64,000 nt of DNA from an uncultured Acidobacteriota bacterium (GTDB lineage: Bacteria > Acidobacteriota > Blastocatellia > RBC074), in NCBI GenBank assembly GCA_902825875.1, contig CADECP010000028.1, forward strand, positions 1 through 64,000. Reading direction: 5' to 3'. Below, piece after piece: positions 49,676 to 57,860 of the stretch. Positions within the stretch are counted from its first letter, which is position 1. Every line of letters begins with the position of its first letter. Made by a program: the position numbers and the translations under genes. The notes beneath the pieces were generated by a model. It searched no databases, was not told the DNA's origin, and saw only the letters and a program-made list of their open reading frames with translations.

Positions 49676-49738
49676 GTACGCACGCGGGGGCGCGTGCGAA
49701 TTTCCGACAAAGACCGCACGCGGGGGCGCATGTGTACC
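49675..49738. repeat. GC-rich palindromic element between sensor kinase and regulator
   Basis: Outer arms GGTACGCACGCG and CGCATGTGTACC enclose two copies of GCACGCGGGGGCGC; the first forms a small hairpin by itself (CGCACGCG-GGGG-CGCGTGCG). It begins at the last base of the kinase stop codon and ends 12 bases before the regulator ATG. Confidence 0.75.
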
Positions 49739-49749
49739 AAAGAAAGCGT

Positions 49750-50406
49750 ATGAAAGACGAAATTCGCATTCTGATTGCCGACGACCATCCGATTTTTCGC
49801 CAGGGCTTGCGCCAGGTCATCGAACGCGATCCGCGCTTGCGCGTCATCGCCGAAGCCGAAGACGGCGCAGCGGCGCTCGAACAGATCGAAAAGTTGCAGC
49901 CAAACATCGCGCTGCTCGATCTGGACATGCCGGAACTGGATGGTTTCGCGGTGGCGCGCCGCGTGCGCGAGGCCGCCTGGCCGGTGACGATCGTCTTTCT
50001 GACCATGCACAAGGACGAGATGCACTTCAACGAGGCGCTCGATTTGGGCGCGAAAGGTTATGTGGTCAAAGACAGCGCGGCGGCGGATGTCGTCAATTGC
50101 CTGAAGACCGTCGCCGCCGGACAGAACTACATCAGCCCTTCGCTTTCCACCTTGTTGCTCAGCCGCCATCAGCGCACTTCGACCCTGCTCGGCCAGCCCG
50201 GCTTGCGGGATTTGACCGCCACCGAACGCCGCGTCCTGGCCTTGCTGGCTGATTACAAAACCAGTAAACAGATCGCGGATGAACTCGGTGTCAGCGTCCG
50301 CACCATCGAAAACCATCGCGCTCATATCTGTCAGAAACTTGATCTGCACGGCAGCCACGCGCTGGTCAAATTCGCCATCCAGCACAAATCCGAATTGGCC
50401 GGATAA
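49750..50406 (+). CDS. LuxR/NarL-type response regulator
   Basis: A 218-residue regulator with a receiver domain (~1-120; DDHP acidic pair, phospho-acceptor D57 in LLDLDMPELDG, T in FLTMHK, K in YVVKDSA) and a C-terminal LuxR helix-turn-helix (~150-212; LTATERRVLALLADYKTSKQ, VSVRTIENHRAHI). It is the partner expected for the HisKA_3 kinase immediately upstream. The ATG at 49750 is chosen; an in-frame ATG 18 bases earlier lies in the palindromic element. Possible targets include the dyad at 50429-50461 directly downstream. Confidence 0.93.
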   Translation: MKDEIRILIADDHPIFRQGLRQVIERDPRLRVIAEAEDGAAALEQIEKLQPNIALLDLDMPELDGFAVARRVREAAWPVTIVFLTMHKDEMHFNEALDLGAKGYVVKDSAAADVVNCLKTVAAGQNYISPSLSTLLLSRHQRTSTLLGQPGLRDLTATERRVLALLADYKTSKQIADELGVSVRTIENHRAHICQKLDLHGSHALVKFAIQHKSELAG

Positions 50407-50461
50407 GCAAAACTACTCAGAAAATTGAGCAGAACTACTCACGCAGATTGAGTAGTTCTGC
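50405..50461. promoter_or_regulatory. Inverted-repeat operator-like site upstream of the peroxiredoxin gene
   Basis: GCAGAACTACTC (50429-50440) and GAGTAGTTCTGC (50450-50461) are perfect 12-base arms around 9 bases; a second half-site AAACTACTCA lies ~20 bases upstream with TTGAG after it. The repeated TACTCA boxes resemble the paired heptamers bound by NarL-type regulators. No T-run follows. Confidence 0.5.
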
Positions 50462-50571
50462 TTGCGCGCCAGCCTCAGTCTTTCCCGCACAATCCCGCCC
50501 GTCGTTGGAAGAAACGCTTCCCGGCAAACAACCCGATAAACGCAGTTACCTACCAGCAAAGGAGACAACTC

Positions 50572-51207
50572 ATGGCAATCAGATTGGGCGACGACGCGCC
50601 GAACTTTCAGGCGGCAACCACTGAAGGCGAGATCAGCTTTTACGATTGGATGGGCAACGGCTGGGCCGTGCTCTTTTCACACCCGAAGGATTTCACGCCC
50701 GTTTGCACCACCGAACTCGGCGAATGCGCGCGGCTCAAGCCGGAGTTCGAGCGGCGCGGCGTCAAGGTCATAGGTCTCAGTGTTGATCCGCTGGATTCGC
50801 ACAAAGGTTGGGCTGCCGACATTGCTGAAACGCAAGGGCACGCTCTGAACTTCCCTGTCATCGCCGACGCCGACCGCAAGGTTTCTGACCTGTACGGAAT
50901 GATCCATCCGAACGCCAGCGATACTTTCACCGTGCGCTCGGTGTTCATCATCGGCCCGGACAAGAAGGTCAAATTGACGCTGACTTATCCGGCCAGCACC
51001 GGGCGCAACTTCGCGGAGATTTTGCGCGTGATTGATTCACTGCAATTGACGGCCAAATACAGCGTGGCCACGCCGGTCAACTGGAAGGACGGCGACGATT
51101 GCATCATCGTCCCGGCGGTCAGCGACGAAGCAGCCAAAGAGAAATTCCCCGACGGTTGGAAGACCATCAAACCTTACCTGCGCATTGTCCCTCAGCCGAA
51201 CAAGTAG
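50572..51207 (+). CDS. 1-Cys peroxiredoxin (Prx6 type)
   Basis: A 211-residue thiol peroxidase that reduces H2O2 and organic hydroperoxides. Peroxidatic C45 lies in HPKDFTPVCTTELGECA; RSVFIIGPDKKVKLTLTYPASTGRN and the extended C-terminal part (VATPVNWKDGDDCIIVPAVS) are typical of the Prx6 subgroup. No second resolving Cys is placed as in 2-Cys types. ATG after AAAGGAG. It lies between two response-regulator genes, with an operator-like dyad upstream, suggesting control by the adjacent two-component system. Confidence 0.95.
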   Translation: MAIRLGDDAPNFQAATTEGEISFYDWMGNGWAVLFSHPKDFTPVCTTELGECARLKPEFERRGVKVIGLSVDPLDSHKGWAADIAETQGHALNFPVIADADRKVSDLYGMIHPNASDTFTVRSVFIIGPDKKVKLTLTYPASTGRNFAEILRVIDSLQLTAKYSVATPVNWKDGDDCIIVPAVSDEAAKEKFPDGWKTIKPYLRIVPQPNK

Positions 51208-51261
51208 CCAACGGCACAAAGCAAGCGGCGTGTTCGAGCGTCCACTGAAGGAGCACGAAAG

Positions 51262-51627
51262 ATGATGAAAGTCTTGATCGTGGATGACAACGCGGAGATG
51301 CGCCGCCTGCTGCGCGGTTTTGTCGCGCGGCTGGCCGAAGCCGTTTACGAATGCGAAGACGGCGCGCAGGCCGTTGAAGTTTATGCCGCCGAACAACTGA
51401 CCGCCGCCGATTGGGTCTTGATGGACATTGAAATGCCGCGCGTGGACGGGCTGGAAGCGACGCGGCAGTTGAAAAGTCATTGGCCGGACGCGCGCGTCTG
51501 TCTGGTCACTGGCCACGACTTGCCGGAATGGCGCGAAGCCGCGGCGTCGGTAGGCGCTTCCGGTTACGTGTTGAAAGAAGAACTGCATAACGTGCGCCGA
51601 CTGTTGCGCGCACAGGAGGAACTGTAA
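51262..51627 (+). CDS. Stand-alone receiver-domain response regulator
   Basis: A 121-residue CheY-like protein. The phosphorylation site is complete: DDN acidic pair (D9, D10), D55 (LMDIEMPRVDG), Thr in LVTGHD and Lys in YVLKEEL. No output domain follows, so it must act by protein contact or as a phosphate sink. Start is ATG at 51262 (or 51265) after AAGGAG. Its stop overlaps the next start (TAATG at 51625-51629) and its last codons contain AGGAGG, the ribosome-binding site of the Kelch gene, so the two are translationally coupled. Confidence 0.9.
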   Translation: MMKVLIVDDNAEMRRLLRGFVARLAEAVYECEDGAQAVEVYAAEQLTAADWVLMDIEMPRVDGLEATRQLKSHWPDARVCLVTGHDLPEWREAAASVGASGYVLKEELHNVRRLLRAQEEL

Positions 51628-54600
51628 TGAGAACAGCAAACACAAAACGATTTCGCATTATCTGCCTGGCGTTGCTTGTGGCGCTGGGTCTGTCGTTGAC
51701 GCTGACGATGAAATCGAGCCGGGCTTCGGCTGCGACCAATCTCAATGCGGCCCGACAACTCAGCTTCAAAGAGCGCGTGGCTTACCAGCGCGCGATTGAG
51801 GAAGTTTACTGGCGAGGCCGCATCTGGCCAGCCGCCAATGTGCAGCCCAAGCCATCGCTTGACGCCGTGATGCCGCAGTCGGAGATCGAGGCCAAGGTGG
51901 TTGACTACTTGCGAAAGTCGCAGGCGCTGGAAGATCAATGGCAGCGCCCGATCAGCGCCGAGCAGTTGCAGGCCGAGCTGGATCGCATGGCCAAGGAGAC
52001 CAAACAGCCCGCCGTGCTGCGCGAGCTTCACCGGGCGCTGGGCGACGATCCTTTCGTCATCGCCGAGTGTCTGGCGCGGCCCGCGCTGGTCGAGCGATTG
52101 ATCCGCAACTGGTACGCGCACGACGAACGCTTCCACGGCGAGTTGAAACAACGCGCCGTGCGGGAACTGCTGACACACAGCGCCGCGCCGCAACTGCGAC
52201 AGACCAGCGGCGAATACGCCGAAGTGGAATGGACGCGAGACGAGCGCGTGCAATCCAGGCAGCGCGGCGCCGAAGCAAGAGCCGTGGCAATGAGCGATGA
52301 GGGGTGGGAGCGTGAGACGCGGCAATTCGGCCAGTTGCGCGAGGACGAGGCGCGGTATTTTGTGATGATGGCGCTGGCGCAAGGGAAAGAGCGGATGAAG
52401 GTGGCCGTGGTCGAATGGCGCAAGGAGCCGTTCGACCAGTGGTGGACGAGGATCAGAGAGCAAACTGAGAAGGCAGAGATGCCGCCATCGGCAACCGGGT
52501 ATGAATATCAGCTTCGGTCGCTTTCCGCCGCCGCCACTGCGGGCGCCGACGATACCTGGGCGATTCTGTCAGGCGCGCCCGCTGAACGATACGAGCACAC
52601 CGCCGTTTGGACGGGCAGCGAGATGATTGTTTGGGGCGGGCAGGACTCCAGCGGCGTTTTCAACACCGGGGGCCGCTACAACCCGGCTACCGACACCTGG
52701 ACGGCGACCAGCCTGACGGGCGCTCCCAGCGCACGAAGCCAGCACACCGCCGTCTGGACGGGCACGGAAATGATCGTCTGGGGCGGAGGCGGGACGGACA
52801 CCGGAGGTCGCTACAATCCGGCCAGCAACAGTTGGAGCGCGACCAATACGGTTGTTGCGCCCGCCGAGCGCCGCGAACACACTGCGGTCTGGACGGGCAG
52901 TGAGATGATCATCTGGGGCGGGACTGATCCATCGTTCGCCCGCCTCAACAGCGGTGGGCGCTACAATCCGGTGAGCGACAACTGGACGGCCACCAGCCTG
53001 ACAAACGCTCCGGTTGGGAGCGCACGTCACACGGCGGTATGGACGGGGAATGAAATGATCGTCTGGGGCGGGCAGGACTCCAGCTTCAGCAATCTCAACA
53101 CCGGAGGCCGGTACAATCCGAGCACGAACAGTTGGACTGCGACCGGTCTGACCGGGGTTCCCGCCGCGCGCTGGGACCAAAGCGCCGTCTGGACGGGCAG
53201 CGAGATGATCGTCTGGGGCGGCGACAGCGGCGGCGGCGTCTTGAACACCGGAGGCCGCTACAATCCCGCCGCGAATGGCTGGACGGCGACGACTACCACC
53301 GGCGCTCCCACCGCGCGCCACCGCCAAAGCGCCGTCTGGACGGGCAGCGAGTTGATTGTCTGGGGCGGACGACACCCCAGTCTCGGCCATTTCAACAGCG
53401 GGGGCCGCTACAATCCGGCCAGCGACAGTTGGCTCGCCACCAGCACCGTTGGCGCGCCCGCCGCGCGAGAAATCCACAAGACCGTCTGGACGGGCAGCGA
53501 AATGATCGTTTGGGGCGGGCAGACCTCCGGCGGCGTCTATCTCAACACCGGAGGCCGCTACAATCCGGCTACGAATAGTTGGCTCGCCACCAGCGGGTCT
53601 ACGTTTGACACTCCCATTGCGCGCAACGAACACACCGCCGTTTGGACGGGCAGCGAGATGATCATCTGGGGCGGGCAGGACGCCAGCGGCGTTTTCAACA
53701 CCGGGGGCCGCTTCAACCCGGTCACCGGGGGATGGACGCCGACCAGCGCCACCAGCGCGCCCGCCGCGCGCCACCGCCACACGGCTGTCTGGACGGGCAC
53801 GGAGGTGATCGTCTGGGGCGGGCGGAATTTCAGCAGCGTGCTCAACAGCGGGGGCCGCTACAATCCGGGCACGAATAGTTGGGCCGCCGCCAGCAGCGCC
53901 GGTGTCCCCGCCGCGCGCGACGAACACAGCGCCGTCTGGACGGGCAGCGAGATGATCGTCTGGGGCGGGGACGACTCCAGCAGCGTTTTCAACACCGGGG
54001 GCCGCTACAATCCGGGCACGAACAGTTGGATCGCAACCAACACGGTTGGCGCGCCCACCGAGCGAATAGATCACACGGCGGTCTGGACGGGCAGCGAGAT
54101 GATCGTCTGGGGTGGGCAGGACTCAGGCGGCGCTTCCAACAGCGGGGGCCGCTACAGCCCGGCCACCGACACCTGGACGGCCACCAGCGGCGCCGGCGTT
54201 CCCACCACGCGAACTCAGCATACCGCGGTCTGGACGGGCAGCGAGATGATCGTCTGGGGCGGGACGGACTTCGGCAGCTTTTTCAACACCGGAGGCCGCT
54301 ACAACCCGGCCAGCGACAGTTGGATCGGCGCCAGTACGGTTGGCGCGCCCGCGGCGCGGCGTGAGCACACAGCGGTTTGGACGGGCAGCGAGATGATCGT
54401 CTGGGGCGGAACGGACAGCAGCTTCAACTTTCTCAACAGCGGGGGCCGCTACAATCCGGCGAGCAATAGCTGGGCGGCCACCAGCCTGACGGATGCTCCG
54501 TCCGCGCGCAGGCGACACACTGCGGTCTGGACGGGAAATGAAATGATCGTCTGGGGCGGAGATGACGCCAGCGGCAATTTCAACACCGGAGGCCGGTATT

Positions 54601-55787
54601 TCGCTCAAGCCGGAGCAGTCAACACGCCGCCGACGATCGCAGGAACAGCCCTGACGCGCACCGCCGGCAGCCCCGCCGCCAATGCCCAGATCGCCGCAGT
54701 TGACGATGCCGAAGACGCCAGAGCCTCGCTCGCGGTGACTGTCAACGGCGGAGCGAGCGCGACCGTCAATGGCATTACCGTCTCCGGCCTGAGCGTCAAC
54801 TCGTCGGGTCAGGTCACGGCTTCGGTCGGTGCGAACTGCACGGCGATGACCGCCGCCTTCACGCTGCGAGTCACCGACAGCGGCGGCTTGTTCGACGAAG
54901 CCACGCTCAATGTCACGGTCAACGCCAACACGCCGCCATCGCTCGGAACTTATCCCGCCACGACGGTCGCGGCAGGTGGCGGCGCGACCGTCACGCCAAA
55001 CGCTGCGCCGTCCGACAACGGTGCAATCGCCAGCATCACGGCAATTGCGCCCGGCTTTACCGGGACGCTCACGGTCAATCGGGCAACGGGCGCGATCACC
55101 ATTACGAACGCCAATCCGCCGGGCAACTACACCGTCACGGTGACGGCCACCGACAACTGCGGTGCTCAGACGACTCGAACCTTCATGCTGACGGTGAACT
55201 CCACAAGTTGTTCGGTGACCGTCAATCCGGCGGCGATCAAGCAACCGTATGTCGCCGTGCCTTACGTCGAATTGCTTTCGGCCTTTCCGACTGGCAGCTA
55301 TACGTTCAGCGTTTCGGCGGGCGCGTTGCCGCCTGGGTTGAAGTTGGTGACGACGCTCGGCGTCACATCCATTGCGGGCTTGCCGACCACGCTCGGCACG
55401 TTCAACTTCACGATCAAGGCGAAGCGGAACAACTCGACCTGCGAGGGAACGCGCAACTACACGGTGACGATTCCGGCGACGGTCGTCCCGATCCTGGAGT
55501 GCATACAGCGCAACGCGAACGGCACGTACACGGCGCGCTTCGGTTACGACAACTCGACCGGTGCAGTGGTGACGATTCTGGTGGGATCGAACAACTACTT
55601 CACACCGGGCAGTCAGAATCGCGGCCAGACAACGATCTTCCAACCCGGACGGGTTGTGAACGCCTTCAACGTGACCTTCACGAAAGGCAAGGGCAGCAAC
55701 CTGGCGGTCTGGAATTTGAGAGGGTCAGATGGAGTGTTGAGGCCGGTCAGCGTAGTGACAACCTCAATCGGTTGTCCAAGATCGTGA
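51627..55787 (+). CDS. Large exported Kelch-repeat protein with Ig-like C-terminal domains
   Basis: A 1386-residue protein. A signal-like segment (~8-33) leads to a helical, charged region (~35-310) that I do not recognise. Residues ~322-992 hold fourteen consecutive Kelch-like units of about 48 residues (HTAVWTGSEMIVWGG, then NTGGRYNPATDTWTATS), enough for two seven-bladed propellers. Residues ~1000-1100 and ~1105-1190 resemble cadherin/Ig-like repeats and ~1195-1290 a putative Ig (TGSYTFSVSAGALPPGLKL); the last ~80 residues are unique. There is no clear C-terminal anchor or sorting motif. Being translationally coupled to a receiver protein is unusual for a surface protein. The binding partner is unknown. 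Confidence 0.88.
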   Translation: MRTANTKRFRIICLALLVALGLSLTLTMKSSRASAATNLNAARQLSFKERVAYQRAIEEVYWRGRIWPAANVQPKPSLDAVMPQSEIEAKVVDYLRKSQALEDQWQRPISAEQLQAELDRMAKETKQPAVLRELHRALGDDPFVIAECLARPALVERLIRNWYAHDERFHGELKQRAVRELLTHSAAPQLRQTSGEYAEVEWTRDERVQSRQRGAEARAVAMSDEGWERETRQFGQLREDEARYFVMMALAQGKERMKVAVVEWRKEPFDQWWTRIREQTEKAEMPPSATGYEYQLRSLSAAATAGADDTWAILSGAPAERYEHTAVWTGSEMIVWGGQDSSGVFNTGGRYNPATDTWTATSLTGAPSARSQHTAVWTGTEMIVWGGGGTDTGGRYNPASNSWSATNTVVAPAERREHTAVWTGSEMIIWGGTDPSFARLNSGGRYNPVSDNWTATSLTNAPVGSARHTAVWTGNEMIVWGGQDSSFSNLNTGGRYNPSTNSWTATGLTGVPAARWDQSAVWTGSEMIVWGGDSGGGVLNTGGRYNPAANGWTATTTTGAPTARHRQSAVWTGSELIVWGGRHPSLGHFNSGGRYNPASDSWLATSTVGAPAAREIHKTVWTGSEMIVWGGQTSGGVYLNTGGRYNPATNSWLATSGSTFDTPIARNEHTAVWTGSEMIIWGGQDASGVFNTGGRFNPVTGGWTPTSATSAPAARHRHTAVWTGTEVIVWGGRNFSSVLNSGGRYNPGTNSWAAASSAGVPAARDEHSAVWTGSEMIVWGGDDSSSVFNTGGRYNPGTNSWIATNTVGAPTERIDHTAVWTGSEMIVWGGQDSGGASNSGGRYSPATDTWTATSGAGVPTTRTQHTAVWTGSEMIVWGGTDFGSFFNTGGRYNPASDSWIGASTVGAPAARREHTAVWTGSEMIVWGGTDSSFNFLNSGGRYNPASNSWAATSLTDAPSARRRHTAVWTGNEMIVWGGDDASGNFNTGGRYFAQAGAVNTPPTIAGTALTRTAGSPAANAQIAAVDDAEDARASLAVTVNGGASATVNGITVSGLSVNSSGQVTASVGANCTAMTAAFTLRVTDSGGLFDEATLNVTVNANTPPSLGTYPATTVAAGGGATVTPNAAPSDNGAIASITAIAPGFTGTLTVNRATGAITITNANPPGNYTVTVTATDNCGAQTTRTFMLTVNSTSCSVTVNPAAIKQPYVAVPYVELLSAFPTGSYTFSVSAGALPPGLKLVTTLGVTSIAGLPTTLGTFNFTIKAKRNNSTCEGTRNYTVTIPATVVPILECIQRNANGTYTARFGYDNSTGAVVTILVGSNNYFTPGSQNRGQTTIFQPGRVVNAFNVTFTKGKGSNLAVWNLRGSDGVLRPVSVVTTSIGCPRS
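52596..54603 (+). repeat. Fourteen tandem Kelch-coding repeats
   Basis: About 145-base units, each containing near-identical GTCTGGACGGGCAGCGAGAT and GGGGGCCGCTACAA blocks. High DNA identity between units suggests recent duplication or gene conversion and makes copy number prone to change and to assembly error. Confidence 0.88.
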
Positions 55788-55888
55788 TCTCGCTGTCAGC
55801 AGAGGGAAGGCAGTCTGAGCGAAAGAAGGCTCAGGCTGCCAAATGAATTCCGCGAAAAGTGGGGCGTCACCTGAACCGGGCGCTCCAC

Positions 55889-56941
55889 TCATCTTTTCAA
55901 TCGAACTTGTTTCCACGTGATTGCTGACGCTTTTGTCTTGTAGGGCAGAAAGATAAATGCCTCAACGCCTTCCAGCCCATTCAGATATTTTTGGCTTTTC
56001 TCAACTCCGAGCACATAAAACACATTGTCCATCGCATCGCCTGCTGTTCCAGTCTTGGTCAGCACAGCAACGCTCAGCACACCTTGCACTGGCCAGCCGG
56101 TTCGAGGATCGAAAATATGTGAATAGCGTTTTCCGCCAAGATCAAAGAACTTTTCGTAACTGCCCGACACCGACAGCGCGTGGTCTTTCAGCCGAACGGT
56201 CATCGCTGTTTTTTGCGAACTGACAGGATCGCGCAGCTTCACTTTCCAGCCGTCTTCTCCTGGCGGAGCACCCAATCCATAAATCGTACTGCCGCAGGCG
56301 CTGACCAAAGCTCGGCTGACCCCGTGTTGTTTCAGGACTCTGACAGCGCGATCAACGGCGTAGCCTTTGGCAATGCCTCCTAAATCAAGTTCGACGCCTG
56401 CGCGATTGAATCGAATCGTCTTTTCCTGCTTGTTCAGAATCACGTGTTGCCAACCGACTTTGGCGCGAGCTTCGGCAAGTTCTTCGGCAGTCGGCATTCG
56501 GCCTTCGCCGCGAAAGAAGCCCCAGGTTTTCAGCAGCGGCCCCACCGTGATGTCGAACGCTCCATTGGATTCGCGGCTGTACCGCAAACACTCGGCGATG
56601 AAATCGAACAGCTCCGGTTCGACGTTGACGGGTTGGCTGGCGGCTTGGCGATTGAGTTGGGAGAGCGGGCTTTCCGGCTTGTAATGGCTCATCAATTGGT
56701 CAATGCGATCAACTTCGTCAAAGGCTGCGGTGACGGCTGTGGCAAGTTTCGATTCGTCTTCGCCGTAAACGACAATCGAATACGCGCATGCCATCGAAAT
56801 GCGGCTGTCTTCGTAACGAAACTGAACAGTGTCAGTAGCCCGCGCGTGAGCAAGGGTTTTAGCTTTGCCAAACCAGCCCTTGCTCACGCGCGGACTACTG
56901 ACACAGATGAATGCGGCCAGCAATATCAAAGCCAGTTTCAT
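55889..56941 (-). CDS. apbE: ApbE-family FAD:protein FMN transferase
   Basis: A 350-residue periplasmic flavin transferase. The N-terminal ~17 residues are hydrophobic. Family motifs are intact: VDRIDQLMSHYKPESPLSQLN, GAFDITVGPLLKTWGF, ELDLGGIAKGYAVDRAV, ALVSACGSTIYGLG (Cys replaces the usual Gly of the NIGGD motif region), YSHIFDPRTGWPV, and AGDAMDNVFYVLG with the metal-binding Asp. Residues ~18-36 (PRVSKGWFGKAKTLAHAR) come from an inserted palindromic repeat at 56831-56902 and are not family sequence. It is a second ApbE besides the fused one at 1918; no client such as an Rnf or Nqr subunit lies in the window. Confidence 0.93.
   Translation of the reverse strand: MKLALILLAAFICVSSPRVSKGWFGKAKTLAHARATDTVQFRYEDSRISMACAYSIVVYGEDESKLATAVTAAFDEVDRIDQLMSHYKPESPLSQLNRQAASQPVNVEPELFDFIAECLRYSRESNGAFDITVGPLLKTWGFFRGEGRMPTAEELAEARAKVGWQHVILNKQEKTIRFNRAGVELDLGGIAKGYAVDRAVRVLKQHGVSRALVSACGSTIYGLGAPPGEDGWKVKLRDPVSSQKTAMTVRLKDHALSVSGSYEKFFDLGGKRYSHIFDPRTGWPVQGVLSVAVLTKTGTAGDAMDNVFYVLGVEKSQKYLNGLEGVEAFIFLPYKTKASAITWKQVRLKR
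56831..56902. repeat. Family B palindrome inside the apbE reading frame
   Basis: 26-base arms (56831-56856 and 56877-56902; core CCGCGCGTGAGCAAGGG) pair at 25 positions around a 20-base loop. The element is in frame and its translation forms the segment between the apbE signal region and the mature domain. It shares CGCGCGTRAGCAAG with the element at 1158-1205. Confidence 0.85.
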
Positions 56942-57056
56942 TTCTTACCTGCCGAACATTGTCACGATGTGTTGATTGCGCGATGATGCGCGCGCCGTTC
57001 GGCATTTGATTTCAATCCAATTTCAAACTCAAGGAACCCCAAGGAGCCTGTAAGCT

Positions 57057-57764
57057 ATGAAAAGAATCTCTCTGTTGATTGGGCTGTGTGTGTTGTGCGC
57101 GCTGACTACGATCAAGGCTGGCGAAGCCGGAGTCGCTGTCAGCCACCAGGCCAAAGCTGATTTCAAACTGACTGCTGATCCAAACTCGGCGGCTTGGAAA
57201 AACGTCCCGGCATTCATCATGGACAAAGGCCGCCGAGGCGAAAACATGGCCAGCCACAAAACCGAAATTCGTTCGCAATGGACGGCAAAAAACCTGTACC
57301 TGCTGTTCACCTGCCCTTACGAAAGCCTGCACTTGAAACCGAATCCGACGACGACGGCGGAAACCAACAAACTGTGGGAATGGGACGTGGCCGAAGTCTT
57401 TATCGGAACAGAGTTTGACGACATCAAACATTACACGGAATTTCAGGTGTCTCCGCAGGGAGAATGGGTGGATTTGGACATTGACCGCAAACCGACTCCG
57501 CCGAAACACGATGTCGGCTGGAATTCCGGTTATGAAGTCAAAGCGCGATTAGATCAGGCGAAAAAGGTTTGGTACGGCGAGATGCGAATCCCAATGGACA
57601 AGATTGATAAACGTCCGGCGAAAGCGGGCAACGAAATGCGGATCAATTTTTATCGCATCCAGGCGGCTCAGCCGAACCGTGTGTTCATCAACTGGCAACC
57701 GGTCAACGGCGACAATTACCACACGCCCGAAGCCTTCGGACGGTTACGGTTGAGCGCGAAATAA
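57057..57764 (+). CDS. Exported carbohydrate-binding family 9-like protein
   Basis: A 235-residue protein with a signal peptide (~1-22) and one CBM9-like domain (~35-233): SAAWKNVPAF, SQWTAKNLYLLFTC, LWEWDVAEVFIG, HYTEFQVSPQGEWVDLDID, WYGEMRIPMDKI and EMRINFYRIQ, ending AFGRLRLS. Members of this 'CBM9-like' group bind sugars or occur in uncharacterised acidobacterial proteins; no enzyme domain is attached. The ATG has AAGGAG eight bases upstream. It diverges from apbE, and it is unrelated in function to glmS, which is convergent. Confidence 0.85.
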   Translation: MKRISLLIGLCVLCALTTIKAGEAGVAVSHQAKADFKLTADPNSAAWKNVPAFIMDKGRRGENMASHKTEIRSQWTAKNLYLLFTCPYESLHLKPNPTTTAETNKLWEWDVAEVFIGTEFDDIKHYTEFQVSPQGEWVDLDIDRKPTPPKHDVGWNSGYEVKARLDQAKKVWYGEMRIPMDKIDKRPAKAGNEMRINFYRIQAAQPNRVFINWQPVNGDNYHTPEAFGRLRLSAK

Positions 57765-57860
57765 ATTGGTGTTTGCCAGCGTTCAGGCTGCCAGAAAAAA
57801 ACTGGCAATCCTGTCTAACAATTTTGCACAGACAACACGGATGAGAATCGAAAGATTCAC

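Noticed and set aside
52596-54603. Regularly spaced repeats resembling an array
   Set aside because: Units of ~145 bases are in-frame coding Kelch repeats, far longer than CRISPR repeats plus spacers, and no cas gene is present.
52569-55643. Two minus-strand open frames of ~500 codons opposite the Kelch gene
   Set aside because: They come from the GC-rich repeat units of the Kelch gene read backwards; the products show repeat-derived low-complexity patterns only.
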